Numbered from the stretch's first letter, positions 42,908 through 51,835 are shown. The stretch is DNA of 53,842 nt from Candidatus Borkfalkia avistercoris (GCA_019115995.1 DXCL01000041.1:1-53842), one strand, 5' to 3'. The notes: generated by a model from the letters alone, not told the origin. Made by a program: numbers and translations.

Positions 42908-44571
42908 GTGTGCTCCTCCCCGATCTGAGAATCTTTCGCAATGCCCATCGGCTTACCCTTTTCTTCCATGAGGTCGAGCGCGCCCGCCATCATGAGCCCG
43001 AGCTGTTCCTTCGTCGTCTTTTCGGCATGCACGACGCCCATGAGCCTGCCGTGGCAGAGCACCATGATCTTGTCGCACAGAGCGAGCATCACGTCGAGGT
43101 CTTCCCCGATAAACAGAACGCCCGTACCGCTCTTTTTCTGGCGGTTGAGTATATCGTAGATGAGATAAGACGAGTTGATGTCGAGCCCGCGCACCGGGTA
43201 CGCCGTGATGAGCACGTTCGGCTCGGTCAGAATTTCCCTGCCGAGCAGCACCTTTTGCAGGTTGCCGCCCGAAAGTTTCCTTACGGGCGTTTCGGCGGAG
43301 GGCGTAACGATATCCAATTCCTTTATGACGCGTTCCGCGTCTGCGCGCGCGATTTTGCGGTTCACGAAAATACAGTGGCGGTTCAGCCACGCGCCCGTTT
43401 TATTGACGGCGCGCCGCATTTTCGCTTTCAAAGACTTGTCCCCTTCCTCTACTGCGAGCGGTTTTATGCCGTAGGTGTGATCCTGATAATTTTTCAGCAT
43501 CATATTGTCGGTAATGGACAAAGACGGCGCAAGCCCCATGCCCAACCTGTCTTCGGGGATAAAGCTCATCGCAATGCCCTTGTGCGAGATCTCCTTGGGA
43601 GAAAGCCCCACGATACTCTCGCCCTCGTGGTAAATGCCGCCCGATTCGATCTTGCGCAGCCCCGCGATCGCCTCGCACAGCTCCCTCTGCCCGCAGCCGG
43701 CAATGCCCGCCACGCCCAGGATCTCTCCGCCGCGGATAAAAAAGCTCAGATCGTCTATGGCGCGGCTGCCCTCGTCGCTGTCGACGCAGAGATCGCGTAT
43801 CTCCAAAAGCGGCTTGTCGAACCTGGTTTCGGGGCGCTCGATGTTGAGCGCGACCTTCTGCCCCACCATCATTTCGGTGAGGGCGGACTCATTCGTCTTT
43901 TCCGTATCCACGCAGCCGATGTATTCGCCCTTTCTAAGGACGGCCACGCGGTCGGAGATCGCCATGACTTCGTGCAGTTTATGCGTGATGATAATGATGG
44001 ATTTGCCGTCTGCCTTCATCGCGCGCATGACGGAAAAGAGCTTTTCCGTCTCCTGCGGGGTGAGAACGGCGGTCGGCTCGTCGAGAATGAGGATATCCGC
44101 GCCGCGGTAAAGCACTTTTATGATCTCCACCGTCTGCTTTTCGGAAACGGACATATCGTAGATCTTCTTTTTCGGATCCAGCTCGAAGCCGTACCTTTCG
44201 GCGATGGCGCGCACCTCGTCGTTGATCTTTTTCAGGCCGTATCGCCCGCCCTTTACGCCGAGCACGATGTTCTGCGCGGCGGTAAAGAGGTCGATGAGCT
44301 TGAAGTGCTGGTGCACCATGCCGATCTTACAGCGGAACGCGTCTTGCGGGGAAGAGATGGCGACCTGACGCCCGTTCACGAAGATCTGACCCTCGTCGGG
44401 ATAGTAGATCCCCGAGATCATGTTCATGAGCGTGGTTTTGCCGCTGCCGTTTTCTCCGAGCAGGGCGAGGATCTCCCCTTTGCGGAGCGTGAGGTCTATC
44501 CCCTTGTTCGCCGCGACCGAGCCGAAATATTTGCTGATGTTTTTCAGTTCGAGAGCGAGATTTTCGTTCAC
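42895..44571 (-). CDS. nupO: Two-domain ATP-binding protein of the nucleoside importer, NupO/YufO type
   Basis: 558 residues from a GTG start with GAGGTG upstream. Domain 1 has Walker A GENGSGKTT (about 39-47), signature-like MSVSEKQTVEI and Walker B ILILDEPTAVLTPQE. Domain 2 has a degenerate Walker A (GIAGCGQREL), an LSGGNLQK signature and a Walker B region where NVLITAYPVRGLD lacks the usual acidic pair. Such asymmetry is normal for ribose/nucleoside-type ATPases (RbsA-like), where one site hydrolyses ATP. It is part of the BMP-type transport operon. Confidence 0.88.
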   Translation of the reverse strand: MNENLALELKNISKYFGSVAANKGIDLTLRKGEILALLGENGSGKTTLMNMISGIYYPDEGQIFVNGRQVAISSPQDAFRCKIGMVHQHFKLIDLFTAAQNIVLGVKGGRYGLKKINDEVRAIAERYGFELDPKKKIYDMSVSEKQTVEIIKVLYRGADILILDEPTAVLTPQETEKLFSVMRAMKADGKSIIIITHKLHEVMAISDRVAVLRKGEYIGCVDTEKTNESALTEMMVGQKVALNIERPETRFDKPLLEIRDLCVDSDEGSRAIDDLSFFIRGGEILGVAGIAGCGQRELCEAIAGLRKIESGGIYHEGESIVGLSPKEISHKGIAMSFIPEDRLGMGLAPSLSITDNMMLKNYQDHTYGIKPLAVEEGDKSLKAKMRRAVNKTGAWLNRHCIFVNRKIARADAERVIKELDIVTPSAETPVRKLSGGNLQKVLLGREILTEPNVLITAYPVRGLDINSSYLIYDILNRQKKSGTGVLFIGEDLDVMLALCDKIMVLCHGRLMGVVHAEKTTKEQLGLMMAGALDLMEEKGKPMGIAKDSQIGEEHTWDA

Positions 44572-44609
44572 TTCGGCACCTCGTAAAAATTTTGTGCGAA
44601 AACAACAAG

Positions 44610-44632
44610 CGGCGGAGAGAGACTCTTCGCCG
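44610..44632 (-). other. mRNA hairpin between the BMP lipoprotein and ATPase genes
   Basis: CGGCGGAGA / TCTTCGCCG pair with one mismatch in the 85-bp gap. No T-tract. It is probably a 3' stabiliser that lets the binding-protein message outnumber the transporter message, as in many ABC operons. Confidence 0.4.
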
Positions 44633-44656
44633 TCTTGCCGTCAGATTTAATTATGA

Positions 44657-45865
44657 TCAGTTATCCGTATGCGCGTTGATACCGTCTATTTTAAGATCGA
44701 AATAAGGCGCGGAACGGAGTTTGGATTCGTAGTAGATGCCGTCCTCGACAACCTGTGTCTCCGCCGTATAATCTCCGTCAATATCTGCCAAAGCGGAAGA
44801 TATGGTCTGCCCGCCCACCGTGAACTTCGAGCAGTCGAACACATGCAGTTCGCCGCTCATCAGCTTTGCCTTGACCTCGTCGAGCTTTGCCTGGGTGCCT
44901 TCCGCCGCGTTTTTGCCGAGCGCTTCCACCACCACGGAGCCGGTTGCAAGCGTGCCGCACCAGTCGTAATCTATTTCCTCACCTTCGAGCACGCAATCGA
45001 TCATATATTCGAAATACGGAACCCAGTTGATCCTCGTGGCAACGAGATACGTTTTCGGGCAGGTCGTGCTTGTGTTTCCGTTGTAAGCGACGTTGGGAAC
45101 CCCCTTCTCTTCGCAGGCGGAAGGCGCCCCGAGAGAGTCTGCATGCTGCGAAATGAGCGCCGCACCGTTCGTGATAAACGTAGTTGCCGTTTCCTTTTCC
45201 TTCGTCTGATCGTTCCAGGAACCGGTAAATTCGACGTCCATTATGAGATTTTCTACGATCGATTTCGCGCCGAGATAGAAAGCCGTGTAACCGGAAATGA
45301 CCTCCGCATAGGGATACGCGCCGACGTATCCGATTTTAATGTTGCCCTGTCCGAGTACTCCGCTGTCGTAATTTGCGGCCGTCAGCTCATTATTGTCTCT
45401 CATTTCCGCAAGTTTCATGCCGGCCGCAACGCCCGCAAGATACCTGCCTTCATAGATGGACGCGAACGCGTTGTGGAAGTTTTTGACTTCGCCCGTATGC
45501 CCCGTAACGCCCGTTGCGTGGCAGAACTGTACTTCGGGATATTCTTTTGCCGCTCTGACCACAAACTGTTCGTGCGAGAAGGAATCGGCAAAGATCACGT
45601 CGCAGCCGTCGTCGGCAAGTTCGCACGCGGTCTGATAGCAAGTATCGTCTTCGGGGATACCCGTTCTCAGATCGAGCGTAACGTTTTTCTCCTTACACAC
45701 CTGTTCGATCGCTTCGATAAAGTTTTTGTCGTAAGTCGAGTTCTTGTCATGCAGAGCAATAAAACCCACCTTTACGGTACCGTCGTCTCTGGAACAGCCC
45801 GCAAACACGCTGATGCCCGCCACCGCAAGCAGCGCGGCGAGACACAAAGCCAACAATTTTTTCAT
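44657..45865 (-). CDS. BMP-family (PnrA/TmpC-like) nucleoside-binding lipoprotein
   Basis: 402 residues; AAAGGAG before the ATG; lipobox FAGC. The Basic Membrane Protein fold (periplasmic-binding type I) shows in VKVGFIALHDKNSTYDKNF, the DVIFADSFSHEQFVVRAAKEYPE motif, KNFHNAFASIYEGRYLAGVAAGM and YVGAYPYAEVISGYTAFYLG. These lipoproteins bind purine nucleosides and feed the ABC permeases encoded next. Purine use is supported by the adjacent xanthine phosphoribosyltransferase. Confidence 0.9.
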   Translation of the reverse strand: MKKLLALCLAALLAVAGISVFAGCSRDDGTVKVGFIALHDKNSTYDKNFIEAIEQVCKEKNVTLDLRTGIPEDDTCYQTACELADDGCDVIFADSFSHEQFVVRAAKEYPEVQFCHATGVTGHTGEVKNFHNAFASIYEGRYLAGVAAGMKLAEMRDNNELTAANYDSGVLGQGNIKIGYVGAYPYAEVISGYTAFYLGAKSIVENLIMDVEFTGSWNDQTKEKETATTFITNGAALISQHADSLGAPSACEEKGVPNVAYNGNTSTTCPKTYLVATRINWVPYFEYMIDCVLEGEEIDYDWCGTLATGSVVVEALGKNAAEGTQAKLDEVKAKLMSGELHVFDCSKFTVGGQTISSALADIDGDYTAETQVVEDGIYYESKLRSAPYFDLKIDGINAHTDN

Positions 45866-45878
45866 ATCGTTCTCCTTT

Positions 45879-45894
45879 TTGCATTAAAATGCAA
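45879..45894 (-). promoter_or_regulatory. Inverted repeat in front of the BMP gene
   Basis: TTGCATT-AA-AATGCAA lies directly upstream of the AAGGAG ribosome site. It could be an operator or a small leader hairpin affecting translation. Confidence 0.4.
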
Positions 45895-45910
45895 TTTATT
45901 CCCTGAAAGC

Positions 45911-45939
45911 AAAAAAACCGCGCCGTTTATTGCGCGCGG
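45911..45939 (-). terminator. Terminator overlapping the last codons of xpt
   Basis: Stem CCGCGC / GCGCGG (45918-45923 with 45934-45939) followed by seven T on the minus strand. It overlaps the xpt stop codon, so only part of the transcription should reach the BMP operon unless the hairpin is melted by ribosomes. Confidence 0.7.
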
Positions 45940-46502
45940 AATTCGACCCTGCCGCCCTCCATCGACTGCACGATGGCGAGAGAGTCCACACGGATCCCCT
46001 GCGCGCGGAGCTCGTCTCCGGCGCCCTGAAATCCCTTTTCTATGGCGATGGCGCAACCCGCAAGGCGCGCGCCCGCTTTTTCTATAATGCGCATCAGCCC
46101 GCGCACGGCGTTTCCGTTGGCGAGAAAATCGTCTACGATAAGAACGTTGTCTTCCCTGCCGATATATTCCTTCGCGACCGCGATCTCGTACGTTTCTTTA
46201 TGCGTATACGAGTAAACGGGCGCGGTAAAGACCTCTTTGGGCATATTGGCGCTCTTGTGCTTTTTGGCAAACACGGAAGGAACATGCAGAGCGATGCCCG
46301 CCGCCACCGCGATGGCGATCCCCGAGGACTCCACCGTGAGCACGCGCGTGATCTTTTCGCCCGCGTACAAGCGTGCGATCTCTTTGCCGATCTCCATGAT
46401 GAGATCGGAATCCATCTGCTGATTGAGAAAGCTCCCTACTTTGAGCACGTTGCCCGGAAGCACGGTTCCTTCCGCCATAATTTTTTCTTCAAGCGCCTTC
46501 AT
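45927..46502 (-). CDS. xpt: Xanthine phosphoribosyltransferase
   Basis: 191 residues from ATG 46502 (GGGGATC upstream), the usual Xpt length; upstream in-frame starts precede the promoter and are rejected. It converts xanthine plus PRPP to XMP for purine salvage. The start KALEEKIMAEGTVLPGNVLK, TVESSGIAIA, FAKKHKSANM and the PRPP loop VLIVDDFLANGNAV are diagnostic. It sits upstream of the nucleoside importer. The leader is only about 20 bases, so there is no purine riboswitch. Confidence 0.93.
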   Translation of the reverse strand: MKALEEKIMAEGTVLPGNVLKVGSFLNQQMDSDLIMEIGKEIARLYAGEKITRVLTVESSGIAIAVAAGIALHVPSVFAKKHKSANMPKEVFTAPVYSYTHKETYEIAVAKEYIGREDNVLIVDDFLANGNAVRGLMRIIEKAGARLAGCAIAIEKGFQGAGDELRAQGIRVDSLAIVQSMEGGRVEFRAQ

Positions 46503-46529
46503 TCGTGATCCCCGTAAAAGTATGCTAAC

Positions 46530-46558
46530 ACTATACCACAATCGGAAAGTTAAGTCAA
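46530..46558 (-). promoter_or_regulatory. Promoter of xpt
   Basis: TTGACT (46553-46558), 17-bp spacer, TATAGT (46530-46535) on the minus strand. No aptamer-like structure fits between it and the ATG. Confidence 0.85.
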
Positions 46559-46689
46559 TTAAAATGCCCGAACTCGGCAATTTTCTTTGGATCGGCGCGC
46601 CGTCTGCGGCGAGAAAAGAACACTCTTTCCGAAATCTCGCTTTTTGCCCGCGCTCCCTGCGTTAAAATGCAGTGGTTTAAATAAAAAAC

Positions 46690-46717
46690 GCGCGGAAAAG
46701 CGATCGTTTTTCCGCGC
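46690..46717 (-). terminator. Terminator of the HAD/metallo-hydrolase unit
   Basis: GCGCGGAAAA / TTTTCCGCGC with an 8-nt loop, then GTTTTTTATTT on the minus strand. Confidence 0.88.
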
Positions 46718-46747
46718 AAACATGCCGTCCAAGACGTTTACAGGCTT

Positions 46748-47479
46748 CTAATAAACCCGTATTTTTCTTTCTAAAATTCGGGGAAGCTCGCAGAAATCGC
46801 CGATCACCTCGTCGGCGAGCGGCGCGAGCAGCCTCTTTTCCCGCTCGTTCTGCGCGTAACCTATCCCCAAAATGCGCCCCCGCCTCGCAAAAAACAGATC
46901 GGTGCGCGTATCTCCCACCATTGCAAGGCCTTCCCTCTCCGCGCCGTGCTCTTTTACGATCATATCGATGATGAAAGGATCCGGCTTTGCGGGGTATCCC
47001 GCGCCGTCGGTGTATACGCCGTCGAAAAGGCCTTCGATCCCCAGCTTTTGCAGGCACGCGGCGGTGATGCCGGCATTGTCCGTCGTAGCGACGAACAGGC
47101 GATAGTCCTCTTTTTTCAGCGCGAGCAGCGTATCTTTAAGACGCGCGGAGGAAGGCAGGATCTCCCCGCGGTGCATATTTTCTTCAAAGGCGCGGCACAC
47201 CTCGCGGTACATTTCCCGCTCGGCGGCTTCCGTGCCGTATTCGGAAAAAACTTCCCGCACGATTTCCGCCATCTGCGCGTACGTTCCCGCACAGAGCACG
47301 CCGTTCCTCTCCGCCCTTCCGCAGCTGATCCCCAGTTTTTCCTCCGCTGCTCTTACCGCCTGCTCCGATACGCAGAACTTATGCGCCAGCTCGTTGAGCG
47401 CGCCCTCCGTAACGGGCAGCCAAAACGCCTCAAAGTCGAGCAGCGTTCCGTCTTTATCGAAGATAACTCCACGTTTCAT
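46748..47479 (-). CDS. HAD-superfamily phosphatase (phosphoglycolate phosphatase-like)
   Basis: 243 residues. Motif I FDKDGTLLDF (nucleophile Asp8 and acid Asp10), motif II near LFVATTDNAG, the conserved lysine in GAGYPAKPDPFII and motif IV MVGDTRTDLFFARRG complete the catalytic set. A helical cap (about 18-90) as in Gph-type enzymes determines specificity, which cannot be read. It is four bases downstream of the metallo-hydrolase gene and translated together with it. Confidence 0.87.
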   Translation of the reverse strand: MKRGVIFDKDGTLLDFEAFWLPVTEGALNELAHKFCVSEQAVRAAEEKLGISCGRAERNGVLCAGTYAQMAEIVREVFSEYGTEAAEREMYREVCRAFEENMHRGEILPSSARLKDTLLALKKEDYRLFVATTDNAGITAACLQKLGIEGLFDGVYTDGAGYPAKPDPFIIDMIVKEHGAEREGLAMVGDTRTDLFFARRGRILGIGYAQNEREKRLLAPLADEVIGDFCELPRILERKIRVY

Positions 47480-47482
47480 CGC

Positions 47483-48307
47483 TTAAAATTCTATCTCCAA
47501 TCCGTCGTATGCTACGATATAGCCGTCTTTTTCCGCAATCTCACGCATCTCGTCGTACGTCTGCCCGCCGTTATGCGAAAAATGGCTTACGACCTTGACC
47601 GTAGCCGCGTCTGCCGCGCCGAGCGCGCACAGACGTTCGAATACTTCCTTTACCGTTTTCAGGCTCATGTGCCCGCGGCGCCAGTCTCGCGTTTCCCCGA
47701 GGCAGCCCGTACAGTCGAAAGAAATAAAATCCAGCCTGCCGAACGAACAAAGACCGTTAAACGTCTCTTCGGGGAACACGCCCGTGTCGTGCGCGTAGAG
47801 CATGCGTTTTCCGTCTCTTTCGATCGCGTAAATCAGGGGGGAAGAGGACGGGTCGTGATCGGCGGCGAGCGGCAAAACGCGGTATCTGCCCTCCGCTGCC
47901 GTAAACTCCCTGCCCGCCTCCGCGAGAGAAACGCTCGCGTTGCTGTCCTCTTTTTCCGTGATCGGGCGCAGCATCTGATATCCGCTTTCCGCCGCGTAAA
48001 AACGAATGGGCGGGTGCTCGTGGCTGTACGCGCGCGAGGCGATCTCCGCGTCGTCGGGATACAGATGATCGCAGTGGCTGTGGGTGATGAGACAGTCGCC
48101 GATCTTTGACCAATCCAGGACGTACCTGTGCGAATGATATACGGTATCCGCATTGAAATCGAGCAAAAGCACGCCGTCTATAAGCGCCTGCTGACGGGAA
48201 CGGATATTCCTGCCCCCCGCCGCAAGCGCCCTTTTACATGTTTCGCATTGACAGAAGGGAGAAGGAACCCCCTCGTACGCCGCCGTTCCCAAATATTTGA
48301 TCTTCAT
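47483..48307 (-). CDS. Metallo-beta-lactamase-fold hydrolase, PhnP-like
   Basis: 274 residues; GGAG before the ATG. The N-terminal GTAAYEGVPSPFCQCETCKRA is the Cys-rich zinc site region of PhnP-type phosphodiesterases. THSHCDHLYPDD (about 75-86) is the HxHxDH metal motif, and LYAHDTGVF and VVSHFSHNG supply the remaining ligands. Relatives hydrolyse cyclic phosphodiesters of sugars. No phosphonate genes are near; pairing with a HAD phosphatase suggests two-step removal of phosphate from a sugar phosphodiester, which is inference. Confidence 0.82.
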   Translation of the reverse strand: MKIKYLGTAAYEGVPSPFCQCETCKRALAAGGRNIRSRQQALIDGVLLLDFNADTVYHSHRYVLDWSKIGDCLITHSHCDHLYPDDAEIASRAYSHEHPPIRFYAAESGYQMLRPITEKEDSNASVSLAEAGREFTAAEGRYRVLPLAADHDPSSSPLIYAIERDGKRMLYAHDTGVFPEETFNGLCSFGRLDFISFDCTGCLGETRDWRRGHMSLKTVKEVFERLCALGAADAATVKVVSHFSHNGGQTYDEMREIAEKDGYIVAYDGLEIEF

Positions 48308-48344
48308 CGCAGTATCTCCGTTCTTCTCCGCCGTGCGCGGAATC

Positions 48345-48392
48345 GTATAATGATTGTTTAATCATTATACGCCAACTTTTTTGCCGTGTCAA
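48345..48392 (-). promoter_or_regulatory. Perfect consensus promoter with palindrome over the start site
   Basis: TTGACA (48387-48392), 17-bp spacer, TATAAT (48364-48369) on the minus strand. The inverted repeat GTATAATGATT-GTTT-AATCATTATAC (48345-48370, plus strand) includes the whole -10 box and the +1 region: a likely repressor site for the PhnP-like/HAD unit. Confidence 0.85.
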
Positions 48393-48417
48393 CGGAGAAA
48401 ACGCAGGTTCGGAAAAA

Positions 48418-50589
48418 TCAGAGCCACAGGATCTGCATGGGGGCGAGAGAAATTTTTTTCGCATTGCCGTTCATATCGTAAAAGACGGTTTCCTGTTCGC
48501 TTTCCGCATTGTTCACCAACGCATATTTTCCGCTCTCTTCATAGAAATGGCAGTCTACATTCGGGTTTTCGCTGTACGCTCTGCGCGCATGCTCTTCCTT
48601 TTTCGTCACCCACAGCAGCGCCCGGTACAGCAGCCGCGCGTTCTCTAACGTATACGGAAGGCCCGTAACGTAAAAGCTCCTTCCTTCTCCGTATTCGTTC
48701 ACCGCCGCTTTTACCTCGCCCACGTTCACCTTTCTGTTACACCGCGCCGAATAAGCCATTTTGAGCACCTGCGCGCCTTCCAGCGCGTAGATGTTCTTCT
48801 TATCCTCGCCGTAGTCCGGCTCCGGCGTTTCCGCAAAGATGAAGTGTTCACCCATTGCCGTTACGTTGTATTTGTCGGTGTTCAGGGACAGTCCTCTCTC
48901 CTCGTCTACCCCCAACACGTCTGCAAGCTGAAAATATCTGCCGTTCTTCGCGCAGGCCGTCGGCTCTCCCACGCCGATGAACCCGCCGCCGCGCGCAACG
49001 AATCCGCGCACCTTTTCCTGCACCGCTTCGTCCAGCCAGTTCTCTCCGCCCGACCAAGCCGTGTATGCGTCTCCCGCGTTGAGCACAGCATCTACCTCTT
49101 CCAGGGCGCCCGCCTTTACGTCTTCAAAGTTTATGAACCGCACCTCTGCGGGCATGCCCGACAGCGCTTCCGTGAGCCCCTGGTACGAATACGTCTGCTG
49201 ATACCACAGCTCGTGCGCCGTCATATAGCATTGCCAGCTCCTGAGCCTGCCCCAGCTGTTCAGCACCGCGAGCTTTACCGCGTTGTGCGGTTTTTTGCCC
49301 TTCGCGTTTTCGTATATGCTCCGGAATTCGTCGCAGACCTCGCCCGCGCGCTCCACGAACTTCGGGAACTTTGCCGCCAATGAAAGATATCCCCCGAAAC
49401 CGATCCGGTCTATCGGGTTGCGCATCATCGCCCGCCGCGCCGTCAGCCAGTTCCCGTTCAGCTCCGCCACCGCTTTCGATTCGTTCCCTTCGTAAAACGT
49501 ATCCGGGAAAAAATACGGCAGCATGCGCCCTTCGGTGTATCTCAATCCGGGCATGTCTGAGAGCATGCGCACCGTCACGCCGCCCCCGACGCTCCCCACG
49601 ACCGCGTCCAGCCCCAGCTCCGTAAAATACTTCCCGTACGGTTCCGTTCCGATCCACGAATCGCCCAAAAACATCATCGCTTCCCGGCCATATGCGTGCA
49701 CGATCTCCACCAGTTCCTTCACCGTCTTTGCCACGTAGCGCATCGTATAGTCCATGTAGTCTGAAAATGCCTTCTTCGGCACGCGGTGCGGGCTGTTGTA
49801 ATACCCTTCGTCTATAAAATCTTCCGCCGTGAGCGCATACCCGTATTCCTTTTCGAACCCTTCCAGGGCGCGCGGGCTCACCGTCGCGTTGTATCCGAAC
49901 CAGTCTACAATCTTTTCCTTTCCCGATCCGTTGAATACCAGAAAAAAGTGGTACAGGAACGTCGTGAACCGTACCACGTTCACCTGCGGGTGCGTTTCCA
50001 GCCAGCTTTTCAGCTGCGCCTTGATATGCTCCGCCGTCTTCGGATACCTCGGATCGTACGGGCTGTGCTTATCCGTTTCCCATCCGTTCGTGATGTAGTT
50101 GTACATCTGCGTGGAATCCCACACGTTGTGCGCCAGAAACGACACCGTGTACTCGTGATACGGCTTCGCTCCCTCTATGTATACGCAGCCTTCCTCCGCC
50201 GATACATGCCAAAGCTTGTGCTCTTTGCCCGCCGTGCGGTCGTATACCTGCCAGTACCGCAGCGATTCCGCCGAATAGTCCGGCTTCACCTGCTCCGCAT
50301 AATACCCTTCCGCGGGGAAGATCGCAAGCTTTTCGCTCCGCGCGGTCTTCCGCTCGCTCATCAGGAAAAAATGCTGCAATTCCTCGGGGTGCGATTTCGC
50401 CCACGCCACGTCGCCGCGCGTTACGAAATACGTTTCGTATACCTTTTCCGCCAGTTCCCCGGCGTTTTCGGGAAGCTTCGTCCCGTCGCAGTCGCGCACC
50501 GCGTCCGCTCCCCACTTCAACGCTATCTCCTTCGTTTCCGCTTCGTATCCCGCGTCCGTGGGGATCGTAACCCGACCTTTCCTTTCCAT
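48418..50589 (-). CDS. lnpA: GH112 galacto-N-biose/lacto-N-biose phosphorylase
   Basis: 723 residues, the family length; GGAGAGG before the ATG. It phosphorolyses Gal-beta-1,3-GalNAc (mucin core) or Gal-beta-1,3-GlcNAc (milk oligosaccharide) to galactose-1-phosphate plus the N-acetylhexosamine. GRVTIPTDAG at the N-terminus, the (beta/alpha)8 barrel with VRFTTFLYHFF and DWFGYNATVSPRALEGFEKE, and FLGDSWIGTEPYG with proton donor Asp310 identify it. A glutamine-amidotransferase-like middle domain and a C-terminal Ig-like region complete it. It is cytoplasmic. It is downstream of the GDPD and Gfo/Idh genes (28 bp gap). GNB, LNB or galactosyl-rhamnose (D-galactosyl-1,4-L-rhamnose) specificity cannot be settled by eye. 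Confidence 0.92.
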   Translation of the reverse strand: MERKGRVTIPTDAGYEAETKEIALKWGADAVRDCDGTKLPENAGELAEKVYETYFVTRGDVAWAKSHPEELQHFFLMSERKTARSEKLAIFPAEGYYAEQVKPDYSAESLRYWQVYDRTAGKEHKLWHVSAEEGCVYIEGAKPYHEYTVSFLAHNVWDSTQMYNYITNGWETDKHSPYDPRYPKTAEHIKAQLKSWLETHPQVNVVRFTTFLYHFFLVFNGSGKEKIVDWFGYNATVSPRALEGFEKEYGYALTAEDFIDEGYYNSPHRVPKKAFSDYMDYTMRYVAKTVKELVEIVHAYGREAMMFLGDSWIGTEPYGKYFTELGLDAVVGSVGGGVTVRMLSDMPGLRYTEGRMLPYFFPDTFYEGNESKAVAELNGNWLTARRAMMRNPIDRIGFGGYLSLAAKFPKFVERAGEVCDEFRSIYENAKGKKPHNAVKLAVLNSWGRLRSWQCYMTAHELWYQQTYSYQGLTEALSGMPAEVRFINFEDVKAGALEEVDAVLNAGDAYTAWSGGENWLDEAVQEKVRGFVARGGGFIGVGEPTACAKNGRYFQLADVLGVDEERGLSLNTDKYNVTAMGEHFIFAETPEPDYGEDKKNIYALEGAQVLKMAYSARCNRKVNVGEVKAAVNEYGEGRSFYVTGLPYTLENARLLYRALLWVTKKEEHARRAYSENPNVDCHFYEESGKYALVNNAESEQETVFYDMNGNAKKISLAPMQILWL

Positions 50590-50617
50590 AGATACCTCTC
50601 CGCGCCCTTGCGCGCAG

Positions 50618-51832
50618 TTACACTTTTTTTACTTCTCCGCCGCTTTTTCTGCTCTCTTCCGCCGCAAAAGCGATCTTATGGCTCTGCATGGAGGCGCCGA
50701 TCGAGGTGTCGCTGAATTTTTTTCGCCCCTCCATGATCTCGCAAACGTCGTCGATCAGGCGCGCGTCTCCGCCGCCGTGCGCGTCGGAAAACGCGTCGGA
50801 AAGGTCGATGATCTCCTCTTCCTGCCCGAAACGGCAGACGCGCAGCTTTTTGTCGCGCATGTCTCCCTCGATCACGCCCTTTTCAAGGCACACCTTGATG
50901 TTGCGGTAAAAATCTTTGGTGAACGCCGTGAGCGTGAGGTGCGCCGTGGCGCCGTTTTCGAACTGCATGTTGACGATCTGATGATCGACGACGTCGTTAT
51001 CGCAGGCGTACACGCAGCGGGCGTACGGATTCTCCTTCCGGTTGACCCAGCTGCGGATAAACTCCTCCCTCCCCTCTTCGGGAAGCGCGGGCACCTTGAC
51101 CCACAGAGGGTTTGCAAGGTAAAATTTTTCCGCGTTGTAAGGGCAGTCTTTTTTTGCGCATTCGAAGCAGAAATCCGCGCCTTTTTCGGGATTGCCCGGA
51201 TAAAACCAGGAAAGTTCCCCCATCGAGCTGACGGCGGAACAGTTCGCGCCGATAAGGTAAACCAGAATATCGAGGTCGTGGCAGCATTTTGCGAGCAGCA
51301 TGAAGGTGCTCTCCTCCTCGTTGCGCCAGTTTCCGCGCACAAAGGAATGGGCAAAATGCCAATAGCCCACGTTTTCGGTGTGGTTGACGGTAACGACCTT
51401 GCCGAAGCCGCCGCCCTCGATCAGCTCGCGTATCTTGCGGAAAAAGGGCGAATAGCGCAGGACGTGGCACACGATGACCCGCCTGCGGTATTTCTGCGCC
51501 GCCGCCTCGATGCGCCCGCACTCCTCTTTCGACGTTGCGATGGGCTTTTCGAGCAGGATGTCGTACCCCAGCTGCATGCCCCGCACCGACGGCTCCGTAT
51601 GCGCGCGGTCGGTCGTGGCGACGATGAGAAGATCGGCGAGTTTTCCCTTTGCAAAAAACGACGCGCTGTCGGTAAACAGCTGTTCCTCTTTCAGCCCGTA
51701 GTCTTTACGGGCGACGGAGAACACGGCTTCGTCGCAGTCGCACACGGCGACAAGCTTTGCGCCACGCTCTTTGAGATAGGCGGAATATTTCCTGCCGCGG
51801 GCGCCGAATCCTATGACCGCATAAGTAAACAT
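50618..51832 (-). CDS. Gfo/Idh/MocA-family oxidoreductase with a cysteine cluster
   Basis: 404 residues; GGAG before the ATG. The N-terminal Rossmann fold (FTYAVIGFGARGRKYSAYL) binds NAD(P), LLEKPIATSKEE holds the catalytic-lysine EKP motif, and CCHDLDILVYLIG holds the conserved H-D-x-D region. An insertion with four cysteines (CFECAKKDCPYNAEKFY plus a nearby Cys) may bind zinc. Family members oxidise sugars or cyclitols or, in GH109, cleave alpha-GalNAc using NAD. Its place beside GH112 suggests processing of an amino sugar or galactoside. Substrate unknown. Confidence 0.85.
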   Translation of the reverse strand: MFTYAVIGFGARGRKYSAYLKERGAKLVAVCDCDEAVFSVARKDYGLKEEQLFTDSASFFAKGKLADLLIVATTDRAHTEPSVRGMQLGYDILLEKPIATSKEECGRIEAAAQKYRRRVIVCHVLRYSPFFRKIRELIEGGGFGKVVTVNHTENVGYWHFAHSFVRGNWRNEEESTFMLLAKCCHDLDILVYLIGANCSAVSSMGELSWFYPGNPEKGADFCFECAKKDCPYNAEKFYLANPLWVKVPALPEEGREEFIRSWVNRKENPYARCVYACDNDVVDHQIVNMQFENGATAHLTLTAFTKDFYRNIKVCLEKGVIEGDMRDKKLRVCRFGQEEEIIDLSDAFSDAHGGGDARLIDDVCEIMEGRKKFSDTSIGASMQSHKIAFAAEESRKSGGEVKKV

Positions 51833-51835
51833 GGC

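Noticed and set aside
42910-44586. 558-residue plus-strand frame opposite the nucleoside ATPase
   Set aside because: It mirrors the ATPase gene codon for codon; the translation has no domain and no ribosome site, while the minus strand has Walker and signature motifs.
46503-46747. Possible purine riboswitch upstream of xpt
   Set aside because: The promoter at 46530-46558 leaves only about 20 bases of leader and no conserved aptamer core is visible.
50618-51832. Calling the Gfo/Idh gene a GH109 N-acetylgalactosaminidase
   Set aside because: The fold and EKP motif are shared by many sugar dehydrogenases; nothing visible singles out GH109.
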